Of a DNA stretch of 64,000 nt, positions 26,584 through 37,523 are shown piece after piece. Under the pieces are notes generated by a model, which was not told the origin of the DNA, ran no database searches, and was given only the letters and a program-made list of their open reading frames with translations. The stretch is from Mariniflexile gromovii. GTDB taxonomy: Bacteria > Bacteroidota > Bacteroidia > Flavobacteriales > Flavobacteriaceae. The translations under genes and the position numbers were made by a program. How positions within the stretch are numbered: the stretch's first letter is position 1; every line of letters starts with the position of its first letter. Where the stretch lies: the NCBI RefSeq assembly GCF_017814435.1, contig NZ_JAGJCB010000005.1, positions 124,001 to 188,000 of the forward strand. The letters run 5' to 3'.

Positions 26584-27843
26584 CTATGAATCCAGTACTT
26601 TAGTTTTCCAGCTATGTACCAGAGCTTCTATAGAAAAACATGTTTTAAAACAAACCTCTGCATGATTCCCCATTATTTTTTTGTTTTCCTCTGATAAATT
26701 TATCCAATCTGCCAAAAGTTTTGTTGTTCCCAAAAGGGTATCATTTTCAATAAAACCACCTTCTTTATTTTGTATTTCTTTACAAATATTGATTTGGTTT
26801 GATATTAAAACGGGTTTTTTACAAGCTAGCGACTCTACCACAGCTATTCCAAAATTTTCTTGGTGACTAGGCAACACAAAGGCTTCACTGTTATAAAAAG
26901 CGCCCCATTTAGCAGCACCAGATAACATGCCTGGAAAAAAAATTCTATTTTTAAGTACAGGATTATCATTTATTTTTTTCAATAATGCTTGTCCGTACTC
27001 GGTTTCTATCCCTGGGCCAACAATAACTAATGCAGGAATCTCAAAATCGCCCTTATTGGCATCTTTATTTATCTGTTCCCCATTTTCCTGAAAGTTTGCA
27101 GTTAAATAAGCAGATGGATTTAATATGATCTTTTTATAAGCTTCTATTAATAAGTCTACCCCCTTTTTTTCATTAATCCTGCTTAAAAACAACAAATATG
27201 GTCTCTTTTCTAGCCCTTTACAGCTCTCAAAAAAAGCTTGATCCATTTTTGGATTGTATTGCGGAGGAGCTTCCACACCAAGACCTACTATAAATTCGTT
27301 TTTTGGATGATAAGGCATGAATGGTTCTTTGGCGAGTTTACTTTCTTCTTCGCAAGTAAATAACAAACCATGGGATGCGTTAACCACTTTATTTTCAATA
27401 AATTTCCAATACAGCCAATTGCGAATGGCTTTTAAACGTCTGCCTGATGCTTTTTGAAAATAGGGATCCAACATACCATGTGGCATTACCAAATATTTAG
27501 TACCAGTATTTAAACCTTTATTATCTTTTCTGTTTTTGAATGCTTTATATACCGCATATGAATTATATAACCATAAACCATGTACTACAACATAATCAAA
27601 ACGGTCGACATTAGTAGCTAACCAAGATTGTAAATCTGGGTTATAACCCCAAGGATTGGTACTTTTGCCTAAAGCATGCCATTTAAATGATTGGTTTATT
27701 ACAAATCCATCTTCTGGGTTGTCTAAACTTACTACCTCATTTATAACCCCTTCTAATGCGAGACTCGATGCGATGATAGTAACTGCTTTACTAACACCTC
27801 CCAACACAGGATCCATACTATTTACTACATGTAAAACCTTCAT
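26584..27843 (-). CDS. Family 4 glycosyltransferase
   Basis: A 419-residue GT-B enzyme. It begins MKVLHVVNSMDPVLGGVSKAV, with a donor-domain ENFGIAVVESLACKKPVL motif (the E-x7-E that binds the nucleotide sugar) and LFLSRINEKKGVDLLIEAY. Its start codon overlaps the stop of the previous gene by one base (TAATG), so translation is coupled. Sugar specificity is not readable. Confidence 0.88.
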   Translation of the reverse strand: MKVLHVVNSMDPVLGGVSKAVTIIASSLALEGVINEVVSLDNPEDGFVINQSFKWHALGKSTNPWGYNPDLQSWLATNVDRFDYVVVHGLWLYNSYAVYKAFKNRKDNKGLNTGTKYLVMPHGMLDPYFQKASGRRLKAIRNWLYWKFIENKVVNASHGLLFTCEEESKLAKEPFMPYHPKNEFIVGLGVEAPPQYNPKMDQAFFESCKGLEKRPYLLFLSRINEKKGVDLLIEAYKKIILNPSAYLTANFQENGEQINKDANKGDFEIPALVIVGPGIETEYGQALLKKINDNPVLKNRIFFPGMLSGAAKWGAFYNSEAFVLPSHQENFGIAVVESLACKKPVLISNQINICKEIQNKEGGFIENDTLLGTTKLLADWINLSEENKKIMGNHAEVCFKTCFSIEALVHSWKTKVLDS

Positions 27844-29024
27844 TACTCAATTTTTTGCTCCAAAATTAATTCGTAATGCTTTTCTATTTTATCCAATGCC
27901 AAACATTGATTAAATCTTTCTGCATTATTTATCCCCTTATCAATACAGTCATGGCGCTCATGCTCTGACAAATTGATTACTTTATTTAAAACTTCTGACG
28001 CTTTTTTTAACCAAATTTCCATCTTAGTTTCACTATCAATCGGCATTACAGGCATATAAAACGCTGCATCAGCCCCCACTTCATCCATAGGCGATTCATT
28101 GGTGGTTATTACCAAACAACCCGATGCCATCGCTTCTGCTATGGGCCAACCAAACCCCTCTGCTAAAGATGGGAATAGAAAAACCGATGCTCCATTATAA
28201 AATTTATTAATAAAAGCATCACTCACTCCTGATAAGAAAATAATATCTTTCTTGAATATAGAATCTTGAAATATACTCAATAAGGCGTCATCAGGATTTT
28301 CACCAATTAAAATTAGTGGAATTTTATTTTGGAAATGAGTGCGCCAATAATCATATATTTTAATTATTCCTTTTCTATTTTTATACCATTGATTGCCTCC
28401 TATATGTAAAATATAACCCTGATGGCAATCAATATTAAAACTTTCACTAAGTTCTTTCCTAATGATATCTATACTTTTAGTTTGAGGAGAAAATTCTCTA
28501 TTCAAACCATTATATACTACTTCGGAAAGTAAAGGTTCTTTTTTCAAAAATGATGCTAAATCTATTTTAGTTTTATTTGAAACTGATATGAAATTCTGCC
28601 CTTGAGAATATCCATTTCGAATTAATTTTTGATACCATTTACCAGAGAAACCCACATTGTTAAATGGTATTTGTCCTAAAGCGGATTGTTGTGCTAAAAA
28701 ATCATGACAATGTATAACGTGATGCCTTTTCTTAACATATGGAACCCAAGGCCCTAAAGCATGATCACAAAAAACAAATAATACATTCTGATCGATACGT
28801 TTTATTCGTTTTTTGATTGAAATTGGAAAAATAATATATTGGTCTATATACCCAAGCCACTTCTTTAATTGGTTTATTTTTGAAAATTTAACAAAGATAG
28901 GACTGGGTGTCCATACCTGCACATCGTGTCCTTTATTTTTCATCCCTTCAAACAACATATTTGAAAAACGAGGCATACTTTGGTGATGTGTAAAGCTAGG
29001 ATGTGTAAAAAATATAATTTTCAT
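27843..29024 (-). CDS. Family 1/4 glycosyltransferase
   Basis: A 393-residue GT-B enzyme with MKIIFFTHPSFTHHQSMPRF at the start, ILHIGGNQWYKNRKG, and EGFGWPIAEAMASGCLVI near the C terminus as the E-x7-E donor site. It is one of five or six GT-B genes in the operon that build the repeat unit. It ends by overlapping the next glycosyltransferase start by one base. Confidence 0.88.
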   Translation of the reverse strand: MKIIFFTHPSFTHHQSMPRFSNMLFEGMKNKGHDVQVWTPSPIFVKFSKINQLKKWLGYIDQYIIFPISIKKRIKRIDQNVLFVFCDHALGPWVPYVKKRHHVIHCHDFLAQQSALGQIPFNNVGFSGKWYQKLIRNGYSQGQNFISVSNKTKIDLASFLKKEPLLSEVVYNGLNREFSPQTKSIDIIRKELSESFNIDCHQGYILHIGGNQWYKNRKGIIKIYDYWRTHFQNKIPLILIGENPDDALLSIFQDSIFKKDIIFLSGVSDAFINKFYNGASVFLFPSLAEGFGWPIAEAMASGCLVITTNESPMDEVGADAAFYMPVMPIDSETKMEIWLKKASEVLNKVINLSEHERHDCIDKGINNAERFNQCLALDKIEKHYELILEQKIE

Positions 29025-29041
29025 ATCAGGCTTTAAGTTTT

Positions 29042-30358
29042 TTAATTAGTGATTTTTGATGATGCCAAAATTAATCCCCCTATTAACGTACTAAAGCCCA
29101 GTACAGTGGGTTGTGCCCATTGACCTTGCATTATAACCATCAATCCAACACTTAGAAGTAACCATGGTAAAATATTATCAAACTTTAAACTTTGGTAACT
29201 TTTTATAGTAATATCAGCGCAAAAAGCAACTCTTAATAACAATAGTAGAATACCTAAAACAAAACCCATCTCGCCAACAATCCTTAACCATTCTTGTTCG
29301 GCGATTAAAAAAGTAATCTCTTCTCCTTTAGTTGTTAGAAGAGCTGCTCCAACATTGGTACCCATACCTAGACCGTAACCGAAAAATGGCAAATTACTTT
29401 CGGTAATAGCTTCTATCATTCCACCAAAAAAGCGATCCAATAAAGAAGTAGAAACCCCTCCTTCTACTTCACTCGCCACCTCAAAACGGTTTGTAAAAGC
29501 TTCTGTTGCTGTAGCAAAAAAGGGGGTATTACCTAAAATAACTAAAGCTATTGCCATCAATACTACAAAAACAAGCATTCTTACGAGAAACTTTGGCTTG
29601 CTAGCCACAGAAATGATTGTAAAAATAAAAGTAACCGCAATAGAAAACATTAAGGTTCTGCTTATGGATAAAGGAATGGCTGCCAATAAGGCCACCGTAG
29701 CTGCTATTAAAATAATTTTATTGACCTTTACTTTAGCTAACCAAAAGTAAAAAATATAACACGCCGAAAAACTAAAAAACAACACATTGCCTGTAGTAAA
29801 TGAAAATGTACCCGATGGCCTGAAATACCCCATGGCTCCACTAAAGCCAGCGCCTTCGGTATCACCACCGATACCTCGGTTTACCCAAGCCGATTGGGGG
29901 CTGTAGAACTGTAAACCTATAAGTACTGCCATCACTACAGTCATTACTAAAAGTACCTTTCCTATTTTAATAACATCGTCCAAATCAAATACCTTACCTA
30001 TTATAAACATAACAGGAAAATGTATAATTAAAATACGTGCACCAAAAAAGGTTACCATAATATTACCATGCCCAAAAACCAATGCTGTACTAACAGCTAT
30101 AATTGTGATTAAAGACATGGCCAATACATAAAAATTGGCTTTTATGACATTGTGTTTCCAAGCTGTATAAATTATCCAAATGGCTAACGGATCTCGTACA
30201 ATTAATAAAGGTGTTGCTAAAAAAGACAAAAACCATTTACGTAAGGCGCCTTCAAAAACCAAAAGCAGAAAATAAATCCAAATACCATTTTTTATAGTAT
30301 TAATAATGGCTGCTTCTTTTGTTAGAATTTCCGTATGCCCCTTTAAAACTTTATCCAT
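29042..30358 (-). CDS. O-antigen polymerase/ligase-like protein, Wzy candidate
   Basis: 438 residues from the ATG at 30356-30358, chosen because it overlaps the upstream stop by one base (TAATG). A longer frame up to 30406 exists but would overlap the previous gene more. About eleven to twelve hydrophobic segments are seen, with a large loop (about residues 310-350) containing GYGLGMGTNVGA-type text and a VNRGIGGDTEG loop earlier. This layout fits the Wzy_C/O-antigen ligase family. It is the only such protein in the operon, so it probably polymerizes the repeat unit in the periplasm. Confidence 0.8.
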   Translation of the reverse strand: MDKVLKGHTEILTKEAAIINTIKNGIWIYFLLLVFEGALRKWFLSFLATPLLIVRDPLAIWIIYTAWKHNVIKANFYVLAMSLITIIAVSTALVFGHGNIMVTFFGARILIIHFPVMFIIGKVFDLDDVIKIGKVLLVMTVVMAVLIGLQFYSPQSAWVNRGIGGDTEGAGFSGAMGYFRPSGTFSFTTGNVLFFSFSACYIFYFWLAKVKVNKIILIAATVALLAAIPLSISRTLMFSIAVTFIFTIISVASKPKFLVRMLVFVVLMAIALVILGNTPFFATATEAFTNRFEVASEVEGGVSTSLLDRFFGGMIEAITESNLPFFGYGLGMGTNVGAALLTTKGEEITFLIAEQEWLRIVGEMGFVLGILLLLLRVAFCADITIKSYQSLKFDNILPWLLLSVGLMVIMQGQWAQPTVLGFSTLIGGLILASSKITN

Positions 30359-31590
30359 TATCCTTTTGATATCGCTTCGGCCAACTCGTCGCCATATTTG
30401 TGCCATGGGCGTTGCTTAGCCGTTTCCAAGGCTGCATTACCTACTTCTTCTATTTTTTTTGGATTTTTAATTAATGCCGCGATACATTCTTGCAAATCTT
30501 CGGTAGAACCTGCTTCCACAAGCCAACCATTAACATCGTGCGTAATAAGATCTGGCCCTACCGTTCTATCGGTGGTAATCACAGGAGTCCCCTGAGACAT
30601 GGCTTCTGTAATAACCATACCAAAGCCTTCAAACAGCGATGGAAATAACAACACATCATGTGCCTGCATTTGTTCTAAAACGGCATCATGGGATAAACTA
30701 GGAATCCAGTGGTGTTTTTCAAGGGCTTTGTTAAGCGGTATGCAGTCTTCGGTACTTTTTCTACCAATTACTGTTAATTCAACATCTGGTAATAAATTAT
30801 CAACAGCGGCAAACATGTTTGCAATGCCTTTACGCTGCGATAAGCCCCCTACAAATAATAATTTTAAAGGCCTGTTCCCCATGGTATAGGTTCTAGACTT
30901 AATGGCTTTTGGAAAACCGTAAGGAATTACCTTAATGGGTGCTAAGGTATCTGGATAATCTTTTAAACTCTTGGCTGTAAAACTACTTGCCACAAAAATG
31001 GTATCTGCTAAGGCGAGTTCTTTATCTTTGCGCTGAAGCTTAGATTCCGAATCCATAAAACCTGTTAGGGTTGATGCCCACTCTGGCCACATATGTATCT
31101 CATTTTCAAGAAGCCTTCTAGCCGCTCGCCAATACCCAATGGGCAAATCGTATAAACAACGGATATGCTGTTTTTTAGCTTCTTTAAATGAGTAGTAAGC
31201 ACCATCTTCATAGGCATAAACAGCATCTAAACCATTTTGTGATGATTTTTTTAAACTTTTAGCTACTTTTTTATCTAAATTTTGATACACCGAATCAACA
31301 GAAAACAAACCTGTTTCGTGCTTAACCAAAGATTCAATACCAAATTTGGAAGCTGCCAAACGCCCCAATTCCATAACAGGGGCTGTTTTTGTAAATGGTT
31401 TTAGTTCCAATTCAAAATGCCGTCTGCACAATTCTTTAAAAGGTCCTACCGAACTTAACTTATTAAAAAAGTCGCCTTGAAATGTAGCGACACCCGTATG
31501 AAATTCATAAAGCATTTGAGCATTCAAGATGCCATTAACAACGGCACGACTATTTTGGTTACTTGTTGGGTGTGATATAATTATCTTCAT
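30358..31590 (-). CDS. Family 4 glycosyltransferase
   Basis: A 410-residue GT-B enzyme. The first half has NSRAVVNGILNAQMLYEFHT and an ERRF-like basic stretch. The second has LLFVGGLSQRKGIANMF, LFPSLFEGFGMVITEAMSQG (the E-x7-E) and VITTDRTVGPDLI. It precedes the polymerase with a one-base overlap. Confidence 0.88.
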   Translation of the reverse strand: MKIIISHPTSNQNSRAVVNGILNAQMLYEFHTGVATFQGDFFNKLSSVGPFKELCRRHFELELKPFTKTAPVMELGRLAASKFGIESLVKHETGLFSVDSVYQNLDKKVAKSLKKSSQNGLDAVYAYEDGAYYSFKEAKKQHIRCLYDLPIGYWRAARRLLENEIHMWPEWASTLTGFMDSESKLQRKDKELALADTIFVASSFTAKSLKDYPDTLAPIKVIPYGFPKAIKSRTYTMGNRPLKLLFVGGLSQRKGIANMFAAVDNLLPDVELTVIGRKSTEDCIPLNKALEKHHWIPSLSHDAVLEQMQAHDVLLFPSLFEGFGMVITEAMSQGTPVITTDRTVGPDLITHDVNGWLVEAGSTEDLQECIAALIKNPKKIEEVGNAALETAKQRPWHKYGDELAEAISKG

Positions 31591-32652
31591 CTAATAGCTG
31601 TTGTTTAAAACATTATTTATGCTTTCTATATATTTTTCGCCAATAAGATTGGAATGATGATTCTTTAAATGATTATTGGCAGCATTTTTTAGTTTTTTTT
31701 GTAAAACAGTACTATATAAAAGTTCTACAATATTTTCAACCATGTCATTTAAATCACCTCGTTTAAATATAACTCCAGCTTCACCTATTGCTTCAGGTAA
31801 ACCGCCACCATCTGAAACTATTGGAATGCATCCACAGGCCATTCCTTCCAATGCTACCAATCCAAATGGTTCTTCCCAAACAGATGGAACTAAAATATAT
31901 CTATGTTGATTTAAAACTCTTACTAACTCTGTGCCTTTGAGGGTGCCTGTGAAATTTACAAATTCATTTAATTGAAACTGGGAAGTTAATTTCAACAAGT
32001 TATCTTTTTCCTCGCCATCACCAATAATTGTTAAATTCAATTTATACCCTAGTCTAGATAACTCATGAAGTGCTTTAATTGCCATATCTGCCCCCTTATC
32101 GGACACCAACCTTCCTAAAAAGACAAAGTCCATGCTCTTCTCAACATCCTTTAGGACTTTAAAATCTTCTGCTCTATAAGGATTCATAATAACATCGGCT
32201 TTTTTAAAGCTTTTAATTCGCAATGCATTACTAACTGCAATAACTTTATTTGCTCTTTTGAGCCATAAGAGTTTTAACTTATCTTGCCATGCTAATTCAT
32301 TATCGAGTCTACATATCCAAGTATGAAGTACTGTAACTAATGGCTTTTTCAAAAATAACAAAGGCCATGATGCACGCAACACTGGATTGTTTTCTATTAC
32401 AAGATCAGCCCATTTAAATTCATTTATTATTCTTGCCAAACTAGGATTTCTAATTACTTCAAAAGGTAATACCCCTTCATGGTTTTCTTGAGTCCATGTT
32501 ATAACTTTAACCGAATATTTTGCTTCAGCAAGGGTATTTGCAAGAAACATAGACATCACTTCTATTCCTCCAACAAAAGGAAAAAATTTATGAGACAAAA
32601 TTAATATCCTATGAGATTTTTTTGAATTTTTATAATTTTCTATTGAATCCAT
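31591..32652 (-). CDS. Family 4 glycosyltransferase
   Basis: A 353-residue GT-B enzyme with ILILSHKFFPFVGGIEVM at the start, FVFLGRLVSDKGADMAI, and EPFGLVALEGMACGCIPI as the E-x7-E. It abuts the next gene with no spacer. It probably adds a hexose to the repeat unit; the donor is unknown. Confidence 0.9.
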   Translation of the reverse strand: MDSIENYKNSKKSHRILILSHKFFPFVGGIEVMSMFLANTLAEAKYSVKVITWTQENHEGVLPFEVIRNPSLARIINEFKWADLVIENNPVLRASWPLLFLKKPLVTVLHTWICRLDNELAWQDKLKLLWLKRANKVIAVSNALRIKSFKKADVIMNPYRAEDFKVLKDVEKSMDFVFLGRLVSDKGADMAIKALHELSRLGYKLNLTIIGDGEEKDNLLKLTSQFQLNEFVNFTGTLKGTELVRVLNQHRYILVPSVWEEPFGLVALEGMACGCIPIVSDGGGLPEAIGEAGVIFKRGDLNDMVENIVELLYSTVLQKKLKNAANNHLKNHHSNLIGEKYIESINNVLNNSY

Positions 32653-32716
32653 AGTTCTTTCTATCTTCCCTCATTTAAATAAAACACTCGATTTAAACAC
32701 ATACTTAAAATACAAA

Positions 32717-33823
32717 TCAATCCTTTAAAGACTCTATAAAATTGTTTGTTATTGTTTTTAAACTATTTCTACCTGAATTGTCTGGCTTAAGATGAATATA
32801 ATTTTTAAAATTCCCTTTTTGATATTCCAAAATATCATTGGGTATCGCAACTTTTATATTTTTATTGCTGCGCCATGGTTTAGAAACACTTATAACAGGT
32901 AAACCATGTTGCCTCATAGCTATGGTCGTTCCACTTTTCTCAACCAAGTATGCTGGTGTAGTCGTGATACCTATGGTTGCTATTTGTAAAGCTTTTGAAA
33001 TATTCTCTGCACTTTGCTCTCCCAAATCATTTACTTTAATCCCATTAGATGAAAATACACCAATCCATTTTTGTTTTTCTATTCCAGATCGACCCACAAA
33101 AGTAACACTTATGCTCGCTTTTTCTTTAAAATATAAAACTACCTCATTAACGAATTCATCAACTGGCGCTTCTGGATGAATAGATCCGAACAATAAAAAT
33201 TTAATCTTATTATTTTCGTTGGTATGTTCTACAAAAGGCTGATTTAACTTTTCAATATTAGAAAACAAAGGAAGAAGTTCGGTTTTAAAACCAAGCGTTT
33301 TTAATACCTCTTGATATAATATTGTTTGTGTATTAATAGTTTTGGGTTGCAAGTTATTAATTAAGCCTTTAATAATTTTTTTTTGAATTAAACCAATTAA
33401 GTAAGTTTTTTTTGTAACCCCTACTTCCATTCCAATCCATAACTCATGGAACATGATATGCCATTTAGAATCACCTCCAATTTTCTTTAATTGATTTCCT
33501 AAACCAAACGGCAATCCTTTTTTATTAAAAGAATAGGGTACAAACTGCAAGCTTAACCACTCAGGGTTATGAAGCTGTTTCCATTCTTTTGACTGTTTAG
33601 TTTGTTTAACCCGAGACCATGTACTAGGAATTCTAAGTACTGGAATACTAATTTCTTCAAATGTTTGATAACCATTTTCTTCATGAGTAATGTAATGATC
33701 ATTCAAAGCTAAAATACCAACAGACACGCCTTGGCCAATTAACGCAGCGCTTAAACGCCGGGTGTAATCACCCACCCCATCCTTTCCAGGCTCTAAGCAT
33801 CCACAAATGAAAATAATTTTCAT
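32717..33823 (-). CDS. Glycosyltransferase-like protein (GT-B fold), atypical donor site
   Basis: A 368-residue protein with an N terminus of MKIIFICGCLEPGKDGVGDYT, as in GT4 enzymes, and LFGSIHPEAPVDEF in the second half. The usual E-x7-E is not recognisable; the region reads VEKSGTTIAMRQHGLPVISV. A divergent glycosyltransferase is likely, but the donor or even activity is uncertain. Confidence 0.7.
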   Translation of the reverse strand: MKIIFICGCLEPGKDGVGDYTRRLSAALIGQGVSVGILALNDHYITHEENGYQTFEEISIPVLRIPSTWSRVKQTKQSKEWKQLHNPEWLSLQFVPYSFNKKGLPFGLGNQLKKIGGDSKWHIMFHELWIGMEVGVTKKTYLIGLIQKKIIKGLINNLQPKTINTQTILYQEVLKTLGFKTELLPLFSNIEKLNQPFVEHTNENNKIKFLLFGSIHPEAPVDEFVNEVVLYFKEKASISVTFVGRSGIEKQKWIGVFSSNGIKVNDLGEQSAENISKALQIATIGITTTPAYLVEKSGTTIAMRQHGLPVISVSKPWRSNKNIKVAIPNDILEYQKGNFKNYIHLKPDNSGRNSLKTITNNFIESLKD

Positions 33824-33876
33824 GAAAAATTAACTTATATTTCTAAAACTTAGATTAATATTACTTGTTAACTATA

Positions 33877-35211
33877 TTAAACGGCTTTTTTCCCTATTTG
33901 GAAATATTCAAAACCATTCTCCCGCATCATTTTATCATTGTATTGGTTACGACCGTCAAAAACTATAGGGTTTTTTAATTGCGTTTTTAGTTCTTCAAAA
34001 TCTGGTATTCTAAATTCCTTCCAATCTGTTAACAGCACCATAGCATCGGCATCAATAACTGCTTCATATTTTGAATTGCAATACGTAATCCCTTCAATGC
34101 CTTTTAAATAAAACTCTTGAGCTTCGTGCATGGCCTTGGGGTCGTATGCTTTTATTTTGGCTCCTCTTTCAATCAATTCTTTAATAACATAAATGGCAGG
34201 AGCTTCTCGCATATCGTCGGTATCCGGTTTAAAGGATAAACCCCAAACAGCAAAAGTTTTTCCTGTTAGGTCTTCGCCAAAACGCTTTGTCACTTTTTTA
34301 GCAATCACTAACTTTTGAGTATCGTTTACAGCCTCTACAGCCGCTACTAAACGGGCTTCATAACCATGTTCTGCCGCGGTACGATGTAATGCTTTTACAT
34401 CTTTTGGAAAACAAGACCCCCCATAGCCACTACCTGGGTAAATAAAACTGTACCCAATACGACTGTCTGACCCAATACCAATACGTACATCATTAACATC
34501 AGCCCCAACTAATTCGCAAATGTTGGCAACCTCGTTCATAAAGGAGATTTTGGTGGCTAACATGGCGTTTGCTACATATTTAGTCATTTCTGCAGATCGT
34601 ACATCCATAGTAATTAGTCTTGCAGAACCACTTCTGAAAAATGGCGCATATAAATCTCTCATCTTTTCAGTAGTTGGTACATCATCTGACCCTATGACTA
34701 CGCGGTCTGGTTTCATAAAATCTTTAATAGCGTCGCCTTCTTTTAAAAATTCGGGATTAGAAACAACTTCGAAAGCTATATCTAATTGTCTTTTATTTAA
34801 AGCCTCTTTTATGGTAGCCCTTACCTTATCTGCTGTACCAACAGGCACTGTCGATTTATCAACCACAATAATAGGGTGTGACATGTTTTCACCTATTTCT
34901 TTAGCTACTTGGAGTACATATTTCAAATCTGCAGAACCATCATCTCCCATAGGAGTACCCACTGCTATAAAGGCAATATCACACTTCTCCAAATGTTCAG
35001 ATAATTGTGTACTAAACCTCAATGTTTTGTTCTCGTAATTTCGTTTTACCATAGCTTCCAGCCCTGGTTCAAAAATAGGGATGATACCTTGTTTTAACTT
35101 TTCTATTTTGTTGGCATCAACATCAATACATGTTACTTTATTACCCATTTCGGCAAAACAGGTACCACTTACAAGACCTACATAGCCTGTTCCAATTACT
35201 GTAATATTCAT
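33877..35211 (-). CDS. ugd: UDP-glucose 6-dehydrogenase
   Basis: A 444-residue enzyme with the NAD-binding GTGYVGLVSGTCFAE at the N terminus, AVGTPMGDDGSADL, EFLKEGDAI, KYVANAMLATKISFMNE and the catalytic Cys in GSGYGGSCFPKD. It oxidises UDP-glucose to UDP-glucuronate in two NAD-dependent steps. It is in the exopolysaccharide operon, so the polymer is likely to contain uronic acid and thus be acidic. Confidence 0.97.
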   Translation of the reverse strand: MNITVIGTGYVGLVSGTCFAEMGNKVTCIDVDANKIEKLKQGIIPIFEPGLEAMVKRNYENKTLRFSTQLSEHLEKCDIAFIAVGTPMGDDGSADLKYVLQVAKEIGENMSHPIIVVDKSTVPVGTADKVRATIKEALNKRQLDIAFEVVSNPEFLKEGDAIKDFMKPDRVVIGSDDVPTTEKMRDLYAPFFRSGSARLITMDVRSAEMTKYVANAMLATKISFMNEVANICELVGADVNDVRIGIGSDSRIGYSFIYPGSGYGGSCFPKDVKALHRTAAEHGYEARLVAAVEAVNDTQKLVIAKKVTKRFGEDLTGKTFAVWGLSFKPDTDDMREAPAIYVIKELIERGAKIKAYDPKAMHEAQEFYLKGIEGITYCNSKYEAVIDADAMVLLTDWKEFRIPDFEELKTQLKNPIVFDGRNQYNDKMMRENGFEYFQIGKKAV

Positions 35212-35255
35212 AAATTTAAATTTTAATTAGAGTATATATATCCATTTATAACATT

Positions 35256-36104
35256 TTATAATTTAATTAAACACTCTCTAAGACTGTCTCTCCAATAAGG
35301 TATTTCAATATTTAAAGCATTTTTAATTTTAGATTTATCCATAACGCTAAATGCTGGACGTTGTGCTGGTGTTGGATATGCCTTTGAATTTATTGGGCAT
35401 AATTTGACATTTGTTTTAGTTTCATCAAAAATTGCTTTTGCAAAATCATACCAACTTGCTATACCTTCATTGCTATAGTGATATACACCATACTCATCAA
35501 ATTGGGTTGTAATCATCTTTACAATAGTCATTGCAAGATCACCAGCATAAGTTGGTGAGCCAATTTGATCACATACAACACTTAATATTTCCTTTTCTTT
35601 TCCTAATCGCAACATGGTTTTAAGAAAATTATGACCATATTCTGAATATAACCAGGCCGTTCTTATTATTATATGTGCTTCTAGAGAAGCTACAGCTTTT
35701 TCTCCATTTAGCTTAGAGACACCATAAAAATTTACTGGATGAGTAGAATGTTCTTCTGTATATAAATTGGATTGATCACCAGCAAAAACAAAATCAGTAG
35801 ATATTTGAATTAGCTTAGCTTTATATTTGTTACAAGCATCCGCTAAATTTCTAGGACCTAATTCATTTATTTTTTTTGCAATTTCTTTTTCTGATTCTGC
35901 TTTATCAACTGCTGTATATGCAGCACAATTTATACAATAAATAATATCATTACTTTTAAAAAAAGAATCAACATCCTCTAATTTGGTAATATCAAGTTCC
36001 TCTAGATCCGTAAAAATGAATTTATAACCTTCTAGATATTTAGACGCATCTTTTAAGCAAGATGCCAATTGGCCATTTCCACCGGTTACAAGAATGTGAT
36101 TCAT
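35256..36104 (-). CDS. rfbD: dTDP-4-dehydrorhamnose reductase
   Basis: A 282-residue extended short-chain dehydrogenase with VTGGNGQLASCL at the N terminus, ISTDFVFAGD, the catalytic YGVSKLNGE (Tyr-x-x-x-Lys) and IIRTAWLYSE. It carries out the last step of dTDP-L-rhamnose synthesis. Its start overlaps the end of rfbC by four bases. Confidence 0.95.
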   Translation of the reverse strand: MNHILVTGGNGQLASCLKDASKYLEGYKFIFTDLEELDITKLEDVDSFFKSNDIIYCINCAAYTAVDKAESEKEIAKKINELGPRNLADACNKYKAKLIQISTDFVFAGDQSNLYTEEHSTHPVNFYGVSKLNGEKAVASLEAHIIIRTAWLYSEYGHNFLKTMLRLGKEKEILSVVCDQIGSPTYAGDLAMTIVKMITTQFDEYGVYHYSNEGIASWYDFAKAIFDETKTNVKLCPINSKAYPTPAQRPAFSVMDKSKIKNALNIEIPYWRDSLRECLIKL

Positions 36105-36646
36105 AAATTTGCATCTTTAAATTTTGGTAAAACTGAATCTTTTTCTGAAATTAAGTGTTCTGACAGCGGCAATTCCCAATTGATATTCAAGGTACTATCA
36201 TTATATAAAATGCCTCCTTCTGATTCCTTATTGTAATAATTATCGCATTTATAAAAAAACTCAGCTGTTTCACTTAAAACGGCAAAGCCATGAGCAAATC
36301 CTCTAGGAATATATAGTTGTTTTTTATTTTGTCCACTCAATTCTACTGCGACATATTCACCAAAAGAAGGAGAGCCTTTTCTTAAATCGACTGCAACATC
36401 CAAAACACGACCACTTAATACTCGTACCAATTTAGCTTGGGCGTGATTACCTATTTGATAGTGTAGCCCGCGAATAACACCCCTCGAAGAAAATGATTGG
36501 TTATCCTGTACAAAATTTACTGGTTCTCCTATGCCAGAATCAAAGATTTCCTTATTATAAGACTCCATAAAATAACCTCTATTATCAGAGAATACTTTAG
36601 GTTCTATAATAAAACAGCCCTTTAGCTTAGTTTCTTTAAAAATCAT
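36101..36646 (-). CDS. rfbC: dTDP-4-dehydrorhamnose 3,5-epimerase
   Basis: A 181-residue cupin-fold enzyme with [47 protein letters not shown] and [10 protein letters not shown]. The catalytic His in RGLHYQ and the Tyr/Asp pair are kept. It follows rfbA with a four-base overlap and precedes rfbD. Confidence 0.96.
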   Translation of the reverse strand: MIFKETKLKGCFIIEPKVFSDNRGYFMESYNKEIFDSGIGEPVNFVQDNQSFSSRGVIRGLHYQIGNHAQAKLVRVLSGRVLDVAVDLRKGSPSFGEYVAVELSGQNKKQLYIPRGFAHGFAVLSETAEFFYKCDNYYNKESEGGILYNDSTLNINWELPLSEHLISEKDSVLPKFKDANL

Positions 36647-37512
36647 AAATGTTTATTTAATATACCTAATAGATTTTTACCATAACCACTTTTCATTAAA
36701 GGTTCTGCAAGCATTTTCAATTCATTTAATGTAATAAATCCCATTTCATAGGCTGCAGCCTCAATAGCACCTATTTTTAAACCTTGACGCTCTTCGATAA
36801 CCTCAACAAATTGAGAAGCTTGCATTAAAGATTGAAAGGTTCCTGTATCTAACCAAGCAGTACCTCTATCTAGAATACTAACACTTAATTTTTGTTTATC
36901 CAGATATACTCTATTAACATCGGTAATTTCTAATTCTCCTCTATGGCTGGGTGCAATATTTTTCGCAATTTCAACAACATCATTGTCATAAAAATAAATT
37001 CCTGGCACTGCATAATTCGATTTCGGATTTTTAGGTTTTTCTTCTATACTTACCACTTTCCCTTCTGTATCAAACTCTACAACCCCATAGCGTTCAGGAT
37101 CCTGTACACGATAGGCATAAACAATGCCTCCATCAGGATTATTATTCGATTGTAACAGTTTTGCAAGCCCCGTTCCGTAAAAAATATTATCCCCTAAAAT
37201 TAAAGCTACTTTATCTTTACCAATAAAATCCGCCCCTATTATAAAAGCTTCTGCCAATCCATTTGGTGCTTCTTGCACTGCATATGAAAAAGAACAACCA
37301 TACTTTTTCCCATCCCCAAGTAAATCTTTAAAAAGTGGTAAATCTTTCGGTGTGGATATAATTAAAATCTCTCTTATACCCGCATACATTAGTGTTGATA
37401 ATGGGTAATATATCATTGGTTTATCGTAAATAGGCATTAATTGCTTACTTACCGTCAATGTTAATGGATGTAACCTTGTTCCTGAACCTCCTGCTAAAAT
37501 TATTCCCTTCAT
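36643..37512 (-). CDS. rfbA: Glucose-1-phosphate thymidylyltransferase
   Basis: A 289-residue nucleotidyltransferase with [16 protein letters not shown] at the start, [46 protein letters not shown] and DTGTFQSLM. It makes dTDP-glucose, the first step of dTDP-rhamnose synthesis. The length is standard. Confidence 0.97.
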   Translation of the reverse strand: MKGIILAGGSGTRLHPLTLTVSKQLMPIYDKPMIYYPLSTLMYAGIREILIISTPKDLPLFKDLLGDGKKYGCSFSYAVQEAPNGLAEAFIIGADFIGKDKVALILGDNIFYGTGLAKLLQSNNNPDGGIVYAYRVQDPERYGVVEFDTEGKVVSIEEKPKNPKSNYAVPGIYFYDNDVVEIAKNIAPSHRGELEITDVNRVYLDKQKLSVSILDRGTAWLDTGTFQSLMQASQFVEVIEERQGLKIGAIEAAAYEMGFITLNELKMLAEPLMKSGYGKNLLGILNKHL

Positions 37513-37523
37513 AATTGTGTGTT